Source: Dulcicalothrix desertica PCC 7102
Lineage (GTDB): Bacteria > Cyanobacteriota > Cyanobacteriia > Cyanobacteriales > Nostocaceae
DNA: 64,000 bases
Assembly: GCF_003991905.1 (NCBI RefSeq)
Contig: NZ_RSCL01000040.1
Span: 1-64,000, forward strand
Direction: 5' to 3'
Position 1 is the first letter of the stretch, and every line of letters begins with the position of its first letter. The notes below the pieces were generated by a model. It worked only from the letters and a program-made list of their open reading frames with translations, ran no database searches and was not told the DNA's origin. The position numbers and the translations under genes were made by a program. Shown piece by piece: positions 7,301 to 15,989 of this stretch.

Positions 7301-9344
7301 TTCCATTGGAAACGGTATTTTTGTTAATAGTGATACTACCGTTAAAACTGTCAATTCCAATACCTTCGTATTCAGTATTGCTAACGATATTACCTGTGAT
7401 ATCTAGTTTTAGATTAGCGACATCACCTATGTTTGAGGCGCTGATACCGCGTCCAGTTGTGTTATTGACTGTGTTACCAGTAATGCTAACTCCAGCGTTC
7501 GCACTATCAAACAGTTGTACATCAATACCATCTGCAAATGCGGCGCCACCTAATGTGTATGAGTCGCTACCCTTAACATTTTCAATTTTGTTGTTGGTAA
7601 TATTAACTTGGGTTTTTGTGTTTTGGTTAAGTTGAACACCAATACCATCGTTGGTTGTGTTGCTGATGGCGTTTCCGGTAATGTTAGCTGTTGCAGTTGC
7701 TTTGTCAAAAGCTCTAAATTTAATTCCTTCTAAAGAATTATTACTGTTAGGAGCAGTAATGCTATTGTCGGTGATATTTAACTTGCTTAAGTTGGCGCTG
7801 TCATTTAAGCTAACATCTACACCAATACCAAAGTTTGAAATGGTATTTTTAGCTATTTCTGCTGTACCTGTAGCAGTTCCTCCTAAGTTAATACCGATGG
7901 AGTTTAAGTTATCGGTAATATTGTTACCTGTAACTTTGATGTTGGCATTTCCAGAGTTATTAGTAAGTAAAAGTGCGCTTCCAGTACTTTTACCGATGGT
8001 ATTGTTAATGATATCAACGTTACCTGTTACTTGTGATAGAAGGATTGCTTCTCCCTGAGTGCCTTGAATACGGTTATCCGTGATTGTAACGTTACTGATA
8101 TTTGTACCGCGAACTCCGGCGCCGTTTGCCGCATTAATATCAAATCCGCTGAAAATAGTATTACTGGAAAGAGTTACTATACCTCCAATCTTTGGCACAA
8201 TACGAGAACCAGAGAAAGGTAGCTTGATGTTACCGATTTCTACTGTGTTGATAAATCGTTCAGGAGTGTTAGTAAGAAGTTGTACTCCACTTAGAAGTGT
8301 AAAGCCAGGAATGATGGCTTTTTCATCTCCACGGATATAAACAATAGAATCAGTTTTTGCAGCAGCATCATTAACAGCTTGCTGAATTTTGTCGTAACCG
8401 TAGGGTGACTCAGCAGTACCGTTACTATTGCCAGGAGCAACGTGAACAAAACTCCAAGCTTTGTTAGTTGCGGGGTTGGTAAGTGGGACAGAACTAACTG
8501 TGTTAACTCCAACTACAGGTATAGCTGCTTGACGTTGGACAAACTCACCCATGCGAGCAAAATTGCTGGGTTTATTATCAGTACCTCTTGTGGCGCCACT
8601 TCCTGGGAAACTTAAACCAACGCTGAAAACTGCTCTGGTGTCAAATAAAGAATCATTTTGTAATGAGGCGCCTAAAGATAAGAACTTAGTAGGACGTGCT
8701 TCAACTCTTGCCTTCCAACCAAAAGCTTCTTTATTATCATTTCCTAAATAGTAAATACCTGCATAACCACGCAAATCACCACTGCCAATTTTGGTTAAGC
8801 GGGTACCAACTTCCGCATCAATTCCATGTAAAGCAGCTTCAAATAAATTTGCTTGTTGAATAACAATGTTATTTTGTTTGAAGAAAGGGTCGCCAAAGTA
8901 AAATTGTCCAATTTGGTTACGGGTCTCACCTAAAGGTAAATAACCGTTAATACGTAAATCCCATTTACCTAGGGTTTCAAAACCGATACCAAGTTGTTTA
9001 AAGTAGCTTCTACTTGTATCGCGCGCATCAAAAGAAACATAAGCACCAGTAACTCTGTCATCCTTTTTATCGTAAACACGATATCCAAGTAGTACATTTC
9101 CTCCCATTTGGGAGTCATCATCTAAAAATAATCTTCCCTGAAGGAAAGTAGCATTTTGACCTGGGGTTTGAAATAAAGGAATAAATCCTTCAACGCTACC
9201 ATTCGATTCAACACCTGCACCTTCGCTATTGTAGCGAACCTCAAAATTAGGTGATACTGTGGGCGCCTCTTGAGCTGAAGCTGATGCTCCAAGAGCCACA
9301 ATCCATAACAAGCTTAGATATGCCAGTTGTGTAAATCTATTCAT
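4395..9344 (-). CDS. Giant surface protein: intimin-like N-terminal beta-barrel plus triplicated beta-helix passenger
   Basis: The 1649-residue protein starts with a signal peptide ending ASASA-Q. Residues ~27-255 match the inverse-autotransporter (intimin/invasin, type Ve) barrel pattern: GRLFLDDD, LLGYR, GAYVSFD, QLGIGFETLGKWDLRINGYL, HGIDAEVGTRL, FSVGLSFPG. A linker (FVHVAPGNSNGTAESPYG) leads to about 1250 residues of right-handed parallel beta-helix with N-x-I/V-x-x-T/N rungs such as ITGNTVNNTTG. Three long near-copies of roughly 310-350 residues lie in tandem (DNA 5.25-8.14 kb), each starting near G(V/I)(R/Q)GTN...NVTI...GEAILLS-VTGNVDI. The barrel would sit in the outer membrane, inserted by Omp85 (56441-58885 here), exporting the C-terminal passenger. 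No LysM domain was seen. The many small ORFs on the opposite strand are shadows of the repeats. Confidence 0.8.
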   Translation of the reverse strand: MNRFTQLAYLSLLWIVALGASASAQEAPTVSPNFEVRYNSEGAGVESNGSVEGFIPLFQTPGQNATFLQGRLFLDDDSQMGGNVLLGYRVYDKKDDRVTGAYVSFDARDTSRSYFKQLGIGFETLGKWDLRINGYLPLGETRNQIGQFYFGDPFFKQNNIVIQQANLFEAALHGIDAEVGTRLTKIGSGDLRGYAGIYYLGNDNKEAFGWKARVEARPTKFLSLGASLQNDSLFDTRAVFSVGLSFPGSGATRGTDNKPSNFARMGEFVQRQAAIPVVGVNTVSSVPLTNPATNKAWSFVHVAPGNSNGTAESPYGYDKIQQAVNDAAAKTDSIVYIRGDEKAIIPGFTLLSGVQLLTNTPERFINTVEIGNIKLPFSGSRIVPKIGGIVTLSSNTIFSGFDINAANGAGVRGTNISNVTITDNRIQGTQGEAILLSQVTGNVDIINNTIGKSTGSALLLTNNSGNANIKVTGNNITDNLNSIGINLGGTATGTAEIAKNTISNFGIGVDVSLNDSANLSKLNITDNSITAPNSNNSLEGIKFRAFDKATATANITGNAISNTTNDGIGVQLNQNTKTQVNITNNKIENVKGSDSYTLGGAAFADGIDVQLFDSANAGVSITGNTVNNTTGRGISASNIGDVANLKLDITGNIVSNTEYEGIGIDSFNGSITINKNTVSNGKSDGLYLGNIIGNAEISGLEIKDAGAGVRGINVNNIKITDSRIQNIKGTGVDLQDVTGKAEINKLNVNGATGAGIQGTNLNNVTITDSNIQGTTGTGTISPTQGEAILLSEVTGNVDISNNTITKNAGSGVSLSNTFGNANIKVTGNNITDNLNSIGIKLGGTTTGTAEIAKNTISNFGSGVDVSLSEKANLSKLDIANNSITAPNSNNPLEGIKLRAFDEAVATANITGNTISNTTNDAIGVQLNQNTKTQVNIANNKIENVKGSDSYGLGGAEFADGIDIQVFDSASSEVSITGNTVNNTTGSGISISDNSDTANQKLDIANNTVSNTEYEGIGIDGVDGNITVSKNTVSNTKYEGIYLENTTGKAEISGSNNISGATGAGIRGTNVSNLTIANNFIYGTTLTGTNSDGQGEAILLSEVTGNVDISDNLIAENAGSALLLSNTTGSADIKVTGNFITDNFNSIGIQLGGTTTGTAEIAQNLIINPGIGVDVSLSDSANLSQLDITENGIIVLNNNNPLEGIKLRAFDQATATVNITENIISNTTEDGISVGLNNNTNTQINIANNNIDNVQGSDLYGLGSAEADGIDVQLFDSASSKISITGNTVNNITGYGIGASNNSDAANVELNVTDNNVSNTGYQGIRIDNFDSNTTVNKNTVTNAEGEGIYLENTTGKVEINNNKVVDTRNPLEDTDLESGIFVWNYEGDSDYTIANNIIETTFNATDYRVDGIEFNLCRDVDQIYQDKPCQSTATAKVNIINNTIKHNGNVVGGADGIDLNLGKFADATFNITSNTVSNIPDEGVSIGAVADSKGVFNINNNAITNVGDSGIEVDLFLPDPAVSPTLNQFNSSNTEFNITGNTIDTAKDDGINFEVQDQANTKVTITGNTIQNIGSGENGDRAIQLETFNSSKMCAAVDSNTISASPRPALLRSNDASTLEVVDRANLSTRNGGASFSTPGTTNRPTPCP
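5250..8140 (-). repeat. Three long tandem repeats inside the beta-helix gene
   Basis: The segments encoding GEAILLS(Q/E)VTGNVDI recur near 8010-8056, 6950-6996 and 6017-6070, each followed by the same series of blocks (GTAEIA-N, ANLS-L-I, GI-FRAFD, QVNI-NN-I-NV-GSD, VSITGNTVNN). Spacings are about 1.06 and 0.93 kb. DNA identity is visibly high between the copies, with scattered changes and small indels, so recombination between copies is possible. Confidence 0.85.
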
Positions 9345-9394
9345 GATTGTAAATTAATATTCTTCACCAGTAATAAATGTGGCGCCGTATATAT

Positions 9395-9454
9395 GTAGAG
9401 ACGCGATATATCGCGTCTCCAAATATTACAAGACGCGATATATCGCGTCTCTAC
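9395..9454. repeat. Two adjacent copies of the 28-bp palindrome family (copies 3 and 4)
   Basis: Two units with centre GACGCGATATATCGCGTC lie 10 bases apart between the phoX stop and the start of the giant surface-protein gene. The outer arm of the first (ending CTCC) and the left arm of the second (starting ACAAG) are imperfect, so the pair can also fold as one nested structure. It may end phoX transcription. Confidence 0.85.
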
Positions 9455-9464
9455 AACACAATGT

Positions 9465-11819
9465 TTAGATAAATCTGCCGTTTGAATTTTTGCGACGAAT
9501 GCCAATTACAGATGGACGAGGCGCACCTGTAGATTGTCCTTTACCACCATCAGCAACTGGAATATTGCTAGGCCAACTACTACCACGCTGTACAGTACGA
9601 GTTTGGTTAAACGTTGTACCATTCAAATCAAGCATTTCAACGCTACGACTCAAAACTGTACCATCGTTGATTGGGCAATCTTCACCAGGATGCTGTACAG
9701 CAACAATCAAAGTGTCACCAACAAAAGTTGGACCAGTTATTTCACAACGCACTGGACCATAAGCAAAAGGTATTACTTTTCCTGCGTCAGAACCACTGGT
9801 TGGAATGAAGAATAACCAGTTGTTACCAAATACACCTGTGAAGTTGGAAACGTTACCTTTTGCGGCATGATTGATAGTATTAGGTGTGCCTGCGGCGCCA
9901 ATATTAAAACCGTTATGGGTGCTGGTTGACATATCTGTAACACCCCAGACATTTGCTTGAGAGTCAAATGCCAAGTTATCTACGTTAGCAAAACCGGCGC
10001 CTGTTTTGGAACCAGCTTCTCCACCTTGTGCAAATTTCTGCCACTTGAAGGTTAAACCTGTTCCATCTGCACTATCTTCAATAATCTTGTAAATTCCACC
10101 TGATTGCTGAGTATCGTTAACTGCTTCACTTAACTTAGCAACTTGGAAAATACGAGAGTCTGGATATCCATCACCACCTGGCGCCCCATCGGTATAAGCA
10201 ATAAATACTTCTTTGGTGCGGGGGTGAACTTCGAGGTCTTCTGGACGCGCGGTAGGAGTTCCACCAGCTAAGTTTGCTGCCAAGAACGCATCGCAAAGAA
10301 TGGCGCCTTGAGATGTATAGAAGTTAGATAGCAACTTGCCACGGTAACCAGGTAATGCTGTTGCTTCATTTGCACGAGTACAACCAAATGCACCACCATC
10401 AGTAGTTTGACCTGCAATACCGTTACGTCTTGGTAGTGGTAGCAGACCGTTACGCTGTGCTGAACCCAAAGCTGCAAATTCTACAGAAGATAATTCAGTT
10501 GGTGCGATGGGATTTGTAGGAGTGTTTAAGAGTAAAGGTATCCACTGTCCTGTACCATCTGGATTTAAACGAGCAACATACAATACACCATTTTCAAATA
10601 ACTGACTGTTGTTCTTACTTGTTGGTGAAGCAATTGTACCTGTGCTAACAAACTTCCAGGTATGTCCACCACGTCTGTCATCACCCATGTAAGCAACTAA
10701 TTTCTTACCGTTTTCCGCGCGTATTGCAATGTTTTCATGACGGAAACGACCTAACCAGCTATGTTTCTTTGCACGGAAGCTGGGGTTAGCTGGGTCAATT
10801 TCTACCATCCAGCCATATTTTTCACCAACTAAACCAAAGGTTTTGCCAACAGTAGAATCTGTGTAATCTGTTTGAGTACCATCTGGTTTTAATCCTTCGG
10901 TAACACCAACGAAGAATAGTGAGGCGCCTTGGAAGTTTTCTTCTGCTGTTAGAATGGTTCCCCAAGGAGTTGTGCCACCAGAACAGTTGAAGCCAGTACC
11001 AATAATTCTATTACCTAGCCCATCTGCACTTTTTGAGAAAACATCCGTTGCAGCAGGACCAGTACCCTCTAAATAGTTTTGGTCGCCTTGCTGGTAGCTA
11101 CGACTTCCCCAAGAGGTAATACTTTGATAAGCATCAGTACGCTGACTATTGATTCCTAAACCAGAAAGACCGTGAATGCGGCGATTTTTCGAGTCTTTTA
11201 CTGGTCTGTAACGCTGTTGTGAATTGCGCTTAGAAATCCGAACGATTGAACCACCTAAATTATAGAGGAATTCACCATCTAACTCAATACCTCTAGCTGT
11301 AGGTAGAGAGTATCCAATTACAGGTGTATAAGCATTGGGAAGTGCCTGGACATCAGTAGGTGTTTCTGGCGCCAGACCAGAAAGTGGGAAGCCAACATAT
11401 TCATGGTTCACCCACAAATAACCTTCGTCGTTAGTTCTGCCGATGGGAACAAAGCCTGTATAGTCGCAGTTGTAACCAAAGTAATCTTCGGGGTTTGGAA
11501 ATACTCTATCACCCCAACCGACAATTACGTACCGTTCGTATTCTGGTGGTACAACTACGTCATCTATTACGTTATAGGTAGGTAATTGAACATTAGCAGA
11601 AGCGTTTAGTTGTAGTCCAATTCCTATTCCTGTAGGTAAAAAACTTTTACTTTCGGTATAAACAGGAAGTGGGTGTGGTAAACGCACAGGTGTAAAAGTC
11701 AAAGGTAGTGTAATAGCATCAACCGCACTAAAAACACCACCTAAAACTTGGTCTGCAACTACTGCACCAGCACTTCCAGCAAAAAACATCAGCACCTGTC
11801 TACGACTCAGCTTTGACAT
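9465..11819 (-). CDS. phoX: PhoX-type alkaline phosphatase, Tat-exported
   Basis: The 784-residue protein belongs to the PhoX family (DUF839), Ca/Fe-dependent phosphomonoesterases that release phosphate from organic esters outside the cytoplasmic membrane. It begins with a twin-arginine signal (SRRQVLMFFAGSAGAVVA). Family marks include DEGYLWVNHEYVG, GTILTAEENFQG, GRFRHENIAI, YMGDDRRGGHTWKFVS, RPEDLEVHPRTKEVFIAYTD and a CEITGPTF...VQHPGE end region. The start is supported by an AGGAG ribosome-binding site at 11826-11830. Phosphate-starvation control is expected for this family, but I could not fix a convincing Pho box upstream. Confidence 0.93.
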   Translation of the reverse strand: MSKLSRRQVLMFFAGSAGAVVADQVLGGVFSAVDAITLPLTFTPVRLPHPLPVYTESKSFLPTGIGIGLQLNASANVQLPTYNVIDDVVVPPEYERYVIVGWGDRVFPNPEDYFGYNCDYTGFVPIGRTNDEGYLWVNHEYVGFPLSGLAPETPTDVQALPNAYTPVIGYSLPTARGIELDGEFLYNLGGSIVRISKRNSQQRYRPVKDSKNRRIHGLSGLGINSQRTDAYQSITSWGSRSYQQGDQNYLEGTGPAATDVFSKSADGLGNRIIGTGFNCSGGTTPWGTILTAEENFQGASLFFVGVTEGLKPDGTQTDYTDSTVGKTFGLVGEKYGWMVEIDPANPSFRAKKHSWLGRFRHENIAIRAENGKKLVAYMGDDRRGGHTWKFVSTGTIASPTSKNNSQLFENGVLYVARLNPDGTGQWIPLLLNTPTNPIAPTELSSVEFAALGSAQRNGLLPLPRRNGIAGQTTDGGAFGCTRANEATALPGYRGKLLSNFYTSQGAILCDAFLAANLAGGTPTARPEDLEVHPRTKEVFIAYTDGAPGGDGYPDSRIFQVAKLSEAVNDTQQSGGIYKIIEDSADGTGLTFKWQKFAQGGEAGSKTGAGFANVDNLAFDSQANVWGVTDMSTSTHNGFNIGAAGTPNTINHAAKGNVSNFTGVFGNNWLFFIPTSGSDAGKVIPFAYGPVRCEITGPTFVGDTLIVAVQHPGEDCPINDGTVLSRSVEMLDLNGTTFNQTRTVQRGSSWPSNIPVADGGKGQSTGAPRPSVIGIRRKNSNGRFI

Positions 11820-12391
11820 GAATATCTCCTCTCAAGGGGGCAATTCTTTAGTGTTATTGAAATGATTTCCAAAAACTCGAAAATGCAATTCTTCAGTATT
11901 CTCTGTTTTGTATATTAGAGAACACTTTAAAAAATAATGTGGCTAATATTTAGACTTTACGAATTGTTGTTATCCTATCAAAAATAGGATAAACTCTCAG
12001 GCAACACTGTTGTGAATCTATACCTTAGACGTTAAGGATAAGTAATCAAATATTTAAGCAATTGATTTATTATATTTTTTGTTGAATATAAATTATTAAT
12101 TTAATATTTAGTTTATTTTTGAAAAAACAATAAGTTAAATAAAAGAATCAAACGTATTTTGGAAGACAACATAATTAATTATTTATCCATATAATTTCTA
12201 TGTTTATTGCTTTGATTCCCCCTAACCCCCCGAAATCGTGGGAGGGACAAGAATGAGGTGTCAAAGCCCCTTTTAATTAAAGAGGTTGGATGTTTAAAGC
12301 TTCCGTGTTTAAAGGAGAATAGATGTTTAAAGCCCCCCGAATTCGCGGGGGGTTGGGGGGATTAATATCAGAGTCATTTAATAACTTAGAT
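11820..12391. other. Divergent intergenic region between phoX and the secretion operon
   Basis: This 570-bp, AT-rich stretch separates two divergent units and must contain both promoters. A 7-bp stem TATCCTA/TAGGATA lies at 11970-11990 and a near-palindrome CCTTAGACGTTAAGG around 12022-12037. From 12213 to 12366 there is a C-rich/G-rich dispersed repeat (CCCCCTAACCCCCCG... and CGGGGGGTTGGGGGGATTA). No tRNA or small gene was seen. Confidence 0.6.
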
Positions 12392-12922
12392 ATGATACTT
12401 ATTAAAGCAACCAAAAAATATATTACCTGCTTGTGTAGGTCTTCACCATTCTTACTTACTTGTGCATGTTTTTTCACAATTATTAGCCTTCATAGTCCAG
12501 TGTTATTGTTTTGCCTACTACTTGTAGGTCTAACAACTACATGTATTCAACACTTTGGACAGCGCGCGAAATTATCTTCACGTTGGGTCATCTTACTGCA
12601 AACTCTAGCTGTTGCGCTAATTTTGAGCATATTTTGGCTAGATTGGTTTACAAACCCTGCTGCTGCACAGTTTTTTGGAAAAGCAGAAAACTTTTTTAAA
12701 AATAATTTAACTGATGCATCTCAAACTGGCGCCACTAGTGCTGTAAGTTTAGTATTTAATGTCATCAGAGCGCTTTATTTACTATATATAGCTATATCGC
12801 TCGTTGGTGTAGTTAATGCTGTTCGTAAGGACGAAGACTGGCAAGTAGTTGCTAGAACGCCTTTACTAGTAGTGATTGCCGTTACTGTCGCTGATGTTTT
12901 AACGTCTTTTATTACCGGATAA
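12392..12922 (+). CDS. VirB2-like pilin/membrane subunit of a type IV secretion system
   Basis: From ATG 12392 the product has 176 residues with four hydrophobic stretches: two near the N-terminus (LLTCACFFTIISL, VLLFCLLLVGLTT), one ending in an Ala-rich AQFF site that looks like a signal cleavage, and two C-terminal helices typical of VirB2/TrbC pilins. A longer frame from 12323 exists, but its first codons only translate a dispersed C/G-rich repeat, so I prefer 12392. It is the first gene of an eight-gene operon; the VirB3-like gene begins immediately after its stop. Position in the VirB order supports the call more than sequence does. Confidence 0.6.
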   Translation: MILIKATKKYITCLCRSSPFLLTCACFFTIISLHSPVLLFCLLLVGLTTTCIQHFGQRAKLSSRWVILLQTLAVALILSIFWLDWFTNPAAAQFFGKAENFFKNNLTDASQTGATSAVSLVFNVIRALYLLYIAISLVGVVNAVRKDEDWQVVARTPLLVVIAVTVADVLTSFITG

Positions 12923-13291
12923 ATGGAAGATAAGGAATTTCGACCTGTAAATCAAATATTAGGAACTCAACCATCCCTTGGCCCCATTCCTGCAGACCAA
13001 ATCTTCCCCTGGATAATAATAATTTTACTTTCTTACTTTATTGTTAATGGTTTTTTGGGAGGTTTATTTGCTGATGCATGGCAAAAATGGTTATGGACGG
13101 TGTTAATAGCAGGATGGGGAATGGCGACTTGGTGGATACTGACAGGGGGTAAAAGCTGGCGGTTTTTAAGTAAGTTCATTGGTGTTCCTAACTGGACTAG
13201 GGGTGTCGCTCGTTATCGGAGTTTTCTAGAATTTTATTATGAAAGACAAAATCGGAAAACAAAGCGTAGACATCGCAGGTCGCGAAAGTAG
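12923..13291 (+). CDS. VirB3-like inner-membrane protein of the type IV secretion system
   Basis: The 122-residue protein has two adjacent transmembrane helices (IFPWIIIILLSYFIVNGFLGG and WLWTVLIAGWGMATWWIL, quoted in parts) in the first 80 residues and a basic cytoplasmic tail (RRHRRSRK). This is the usual size and topology for VirB3/TrbD. It starts directly at the preceding stop and overlaps the VirB4-like ATPase gene by 53 bp, suggesting translational coupling. Primary sequence similarity to named VirB3 proteins cannot be judged by eye. Confidence 0.6.
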   Translation: MEDKEFRPVNQILGTQPSLGPIPADQIFPWIIIILLSYFIVNGFLGGLFADAWQKWLWTVLIAGWGMATWWILTGGKSWRFLSKFIGVPNWTRGVARYRSFLEFYYERQNRKTKRRHRRSRK

Positions 13292-15986
13292 ATTAACTCC
13301 TTTTGAAGATGCTTTACATCTTGCCACCATGCTTAAATTCGCGCTTGGTGATAGAGATATTGGCGCCTATCTTTTAAGCAAAGGTAATCAAAAAGATAAA
13401 TTTTGCTTTGTTTTCGGCTTTGAATGTAAAGGCATACATACTACATTAGTAAAAGAGCAAATTGATTCAATTTGTAATAATATTGAAGCTGGTTTAAAAG
13501 ATTTACCTGGTGAAGAACGAATTACTTTTCATCTCAGTTCGTTTGCTTCAGATAAAGCTAGACAAAAAGAATTAGCAGCATTAATTAAAAATACGACTTC
13601 GCCTGAAATACAGTATTTATTGACTTCAGAAAGAGCTAGAATACAAGCGCTTACACAAGATGGTGTACGTAAACCCAAGCAGTTACGTATATATGTAACC
13701 TATACTGTAGAATCTGATAGTGTAGAAGCGAATGATTGGATTGAAAAACTAATCGCTAAAGCCGAATCTTGGTGGTTAACTTTTAAGGGTGATGCAGTTC
13801 AAAGAGAACAAGAACGTATTGAGACGATAATTTCTAATGCTTACCAAGAAGGATTCCGTCGTTGGGAGCAAGTATTATCGAATAAAATGGGTTTGGACGT
13901 TCGAGCGTTAACTGCACAAGAACTTTGGCACGAGTGCTGGAAACGCTTTAATGATACTGTTGCCCCAAATATCCCTCAGTTATTAGTACTAGATGATAAT
14001 GGATTGCGGGAGGAAATTTACTCGGAGTTACCTAGTAGTAAGTTATTACTCGAAAATATTCATAGTACAACACTTTTAACAGAATCTGCTGTACCCGTTG
14101 CAGATAGACAATGGATACATTTAAAAAATAAATATGTCGGTGCAATGACATTTTTAGAAAAACCAGGAGGTTGGCAAAATAAATCATCACAACTTCGGTA
14201 TTTATGGGAATTAATAGCTAGAGACACAGTTGTAGATACTGAAATTTTTTGTCAGTTGGCGCCAGCAAATCCTGCTTTAGTTAAGGCAACTCTTCAACGG
14301 GTATTAAAGCAGTCAAACATGACAGCTAAATTAGCACAGCAAAAAAGCAATACTATTGACGTTGCTGCACAGTTAAAGCTTCAGAAATCAGTTGCAGCAC
14401 AAGAAAAGTTATATGAAGGCGCCGTTCCTATATATACTGGTGTGACAATTTTAGTGCATCGTCCAAGTTTAGAAAAATTAGACGAAGCATGTAGATATAT
14501 TGAAAACTGCTTCCAACGTCCCGCGCGTGTAGTTCGAGAAGTTGAGTATGCATGGAAGATTTGGTTACAAACTTTACCCATTGTCTGGGATGTTTTGCTT
14601 GCTAAACCCTTTAATCGGCGCCAGCTTTATCTTACCAATGAAGTTTGGGGTTTAACACCGCTAGTCACAACTACTTCTGGTAGTGCCAAAGGATTTGAGT
14701 TAATCTCTGATGAAGGTGGTACACCCGTCAATCTTGATTTATTCAACCAGCACAAAAATTTAGCACTGTTCGCAACAACGCGCGCAGGTAAATCGGTTTT
14801 GGTATCTGGTATATTAACTCAAGCATTAGCTCACAATATGCCAGTAGTCGCACTAGATTTTCCTAAACCTGATGGTACATCTACTTTTAGTGACTATACA
14901 GAATTTCTCAAAGGATATGGCGCCTATTTTGATATTTCTAAACAGTCGAATAACTTATTTGAACAACCAGACCTACGTGATTTAAGTAAAGAAGAACAAG
15001 CATCGCGTCTTCAAGATTATGTCGCATTCTTAGAATCAGCGTTGATGACAATGATATTGGGTAACAGCAGCGAAAATCAGTTACTATCGCAAACAGTACG
15101 CTCAATCATTAACTTAGCGCTAGGTACATTCTTTGCTGACGAAGGAATAAAACAACGCTATCAAGCTGCCCTCGTAGCAGGTTTTGGAACTATCGAATGG
15201 CAGAAAACCCCAACATTAAAAGATTTTTTACTGTTTTGCACGCGCGAACATCTCAACTTAAACTCTGTAGGTAAAAGAATTGACGAAGCACTCGAAGTCA
15301 TTGACTTACGTTTACGCTTTTGGTTACAAAGTCGGGTTGGACAAGCAATATCTGCTCCTTCCAGTTTTCCCACTGACGCACAACTCTTAGTTTTTGCACT
15401 GCGAAATCTTTCTGATAGTGAAGATGCTGCACTACTTTCTCTCAGTGCTTACTCTGCTGCACTACGACGTGCTTTGAGTAGTCCTGCTTCTATATTCTTT
15501 ATCGATGAGGCGCCAATTTTGTTTGAGTTCGACCAAATTTCTGACTTAGTAGGAAGGTTATGTGCAAACGGCGCCAAAGCAGGAGTAAGAGTAATTTTAT
15601 CAGCCCAAGACCCTGACACAATAGCTAAATCAAAAGCCGCTACCAAGATTTTACAGAATTTAACAACAAGGTTAATTGGACGAATTCAGCCAGTCGCGGT
15701 AAATAGTTTTGTAGATATTTTAAAGTATCCACAGGAAATCATCGCGCGCAACGCATCAGAAAGTTTCTTCCCACGTAAAGAAGAAATTTATAGTCAATGG
15801 TTGCTTGATGATAACGGTGTTTATACTTTTTGCCGTTACTATCCAGGGTTTGAGCAATTAGCAGTTGTTGCTAATAACCCCAACGAACAAGCCGCACGAA
15901 ATAAATTTATGCAAAAGCACAGTAACAAATACGAAGCGCTTTCACAATTCGCTCGTCAACTCGTTGGCTCAATTCGCAATAGTTAA
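13239..15986 (+). CDS. VirB4-like ATPase of the type IV secretion system
   Basis: The 915-residue protein has the VirB4/TraC plan: a ~480-residue N-terminal region without obvious motifs, then an ATPase with Walker A TTRAGKSVL (about residues 512-520) and Walker B IFFIDEAPILFE (about 750), followed by GAKAGVRVILSAQDPDTIAKS, a typical sensor block of these DNA-translocase-like ATPases. It would power pilus or substrate export at the inner membrane. It overlaps the VirB3-like gene by 53 bp, and the VirB5-like gene follows after 3 bases. This is the best anchored member of the cluster. The frame is intact. Confidence 0.88.
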   Translation: MKDKIGKQSVDIAGRESRLTPFEDALHLATMLKFALGDRDIGAYLLSKGNQKDKFCFVFGFECKGIHTTLVKEQIDSICNNIEAGLKDLPGEERITFHLSSFASDKARQKELAALIKNTTSPEIQYLLTSERARIQALTQDGVRKPKQLRIYVTYTVESDSVEANDWIEKLIAKAESWWLTFKGDAVQREQERIETIISNAYQEGFRRWEQVLSNKMGLDVRALTAQELWHECWKRFNDTVAPNIPQLLVLDDNGLREEIYSELPSSKLLLENIHSTTLLTESAVPVADRQWIHLKNKYVGAMTFLEKPGGWQNKSSQLRYLWELIARDTVVDTEIFCQLAPANPALVKATLQRVLKQSNMTAKLAQQKSNTIDVAAQLKLQKSVAAQEKLYEGAVPIYTGVTILVHRPSLEKLDEACRYIENCFQRPARVVREVEYAWKIWLQTLPIVWDVLLAKPFNRRQLYLTNEVWGLTPLVTTTSGSAKGFELISDEGGTPVNLDLFNQHKNLALFATTRAGKSVLVSGILTQALAHNMPVVALDFPKPDGTSTFSDYTEFLKGYGAYFDISKQSNNLFEQPDLRDLSKEEQASRLQDYVAFLESALMTMILGNSSENQLLSQTVRSIINLALGTFFADEGIKQRYQAALVAGFGTIEWQKTPTLKDFLLFCTREHLNLNSVGKRIDEALEVIDLRLRFWLQSRVGQAISAPSSFPTDAQLLVFALRNLSDSEDAALLSLSAYSAALRRALSSPASIFFIDEAPILFEFDQISDLVGRLCANGAKAGVRVILSAQDPDTIAKSKAATKILQNLTTRLIGRIQPVAVNSFVDILKYPQEIIARNASESFFPRKEEIYSQWLLDDNGVYTFCRYYPGFEQLAVVANNPNEQAARNKFMQKHSNKYEALSQFARQLVGSIRNS

Positions 15987-15989
15987 AAT

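Noticed and set aside
4593-8751. Many hydrophobic Leu/Val/Ser-rich frames opposite the giant surface-protein gene
   Set aside because: They repeat with the same period as the beta-helix coding repeats and are antisense shadows of Asn/Ile/Thr-rich codons.
12323-12391. N-terminal extension of the VirB2-like frame
   Set aside because: These codons lie in a dispersed C/G-rich repeat (CGAATTCGCGGGGGGTTGG) and give a Gly/Arg stretch without family sense; ATG 12392 is preferred.
13239-15986. VirB4-like gene as a VirD4 coupling protein or FtsK/HerA-type translocase
   Set aside because: Length, long motif-poor N-terminal half and context between VirB3- and VirB5-like genes fit VirB4 better.
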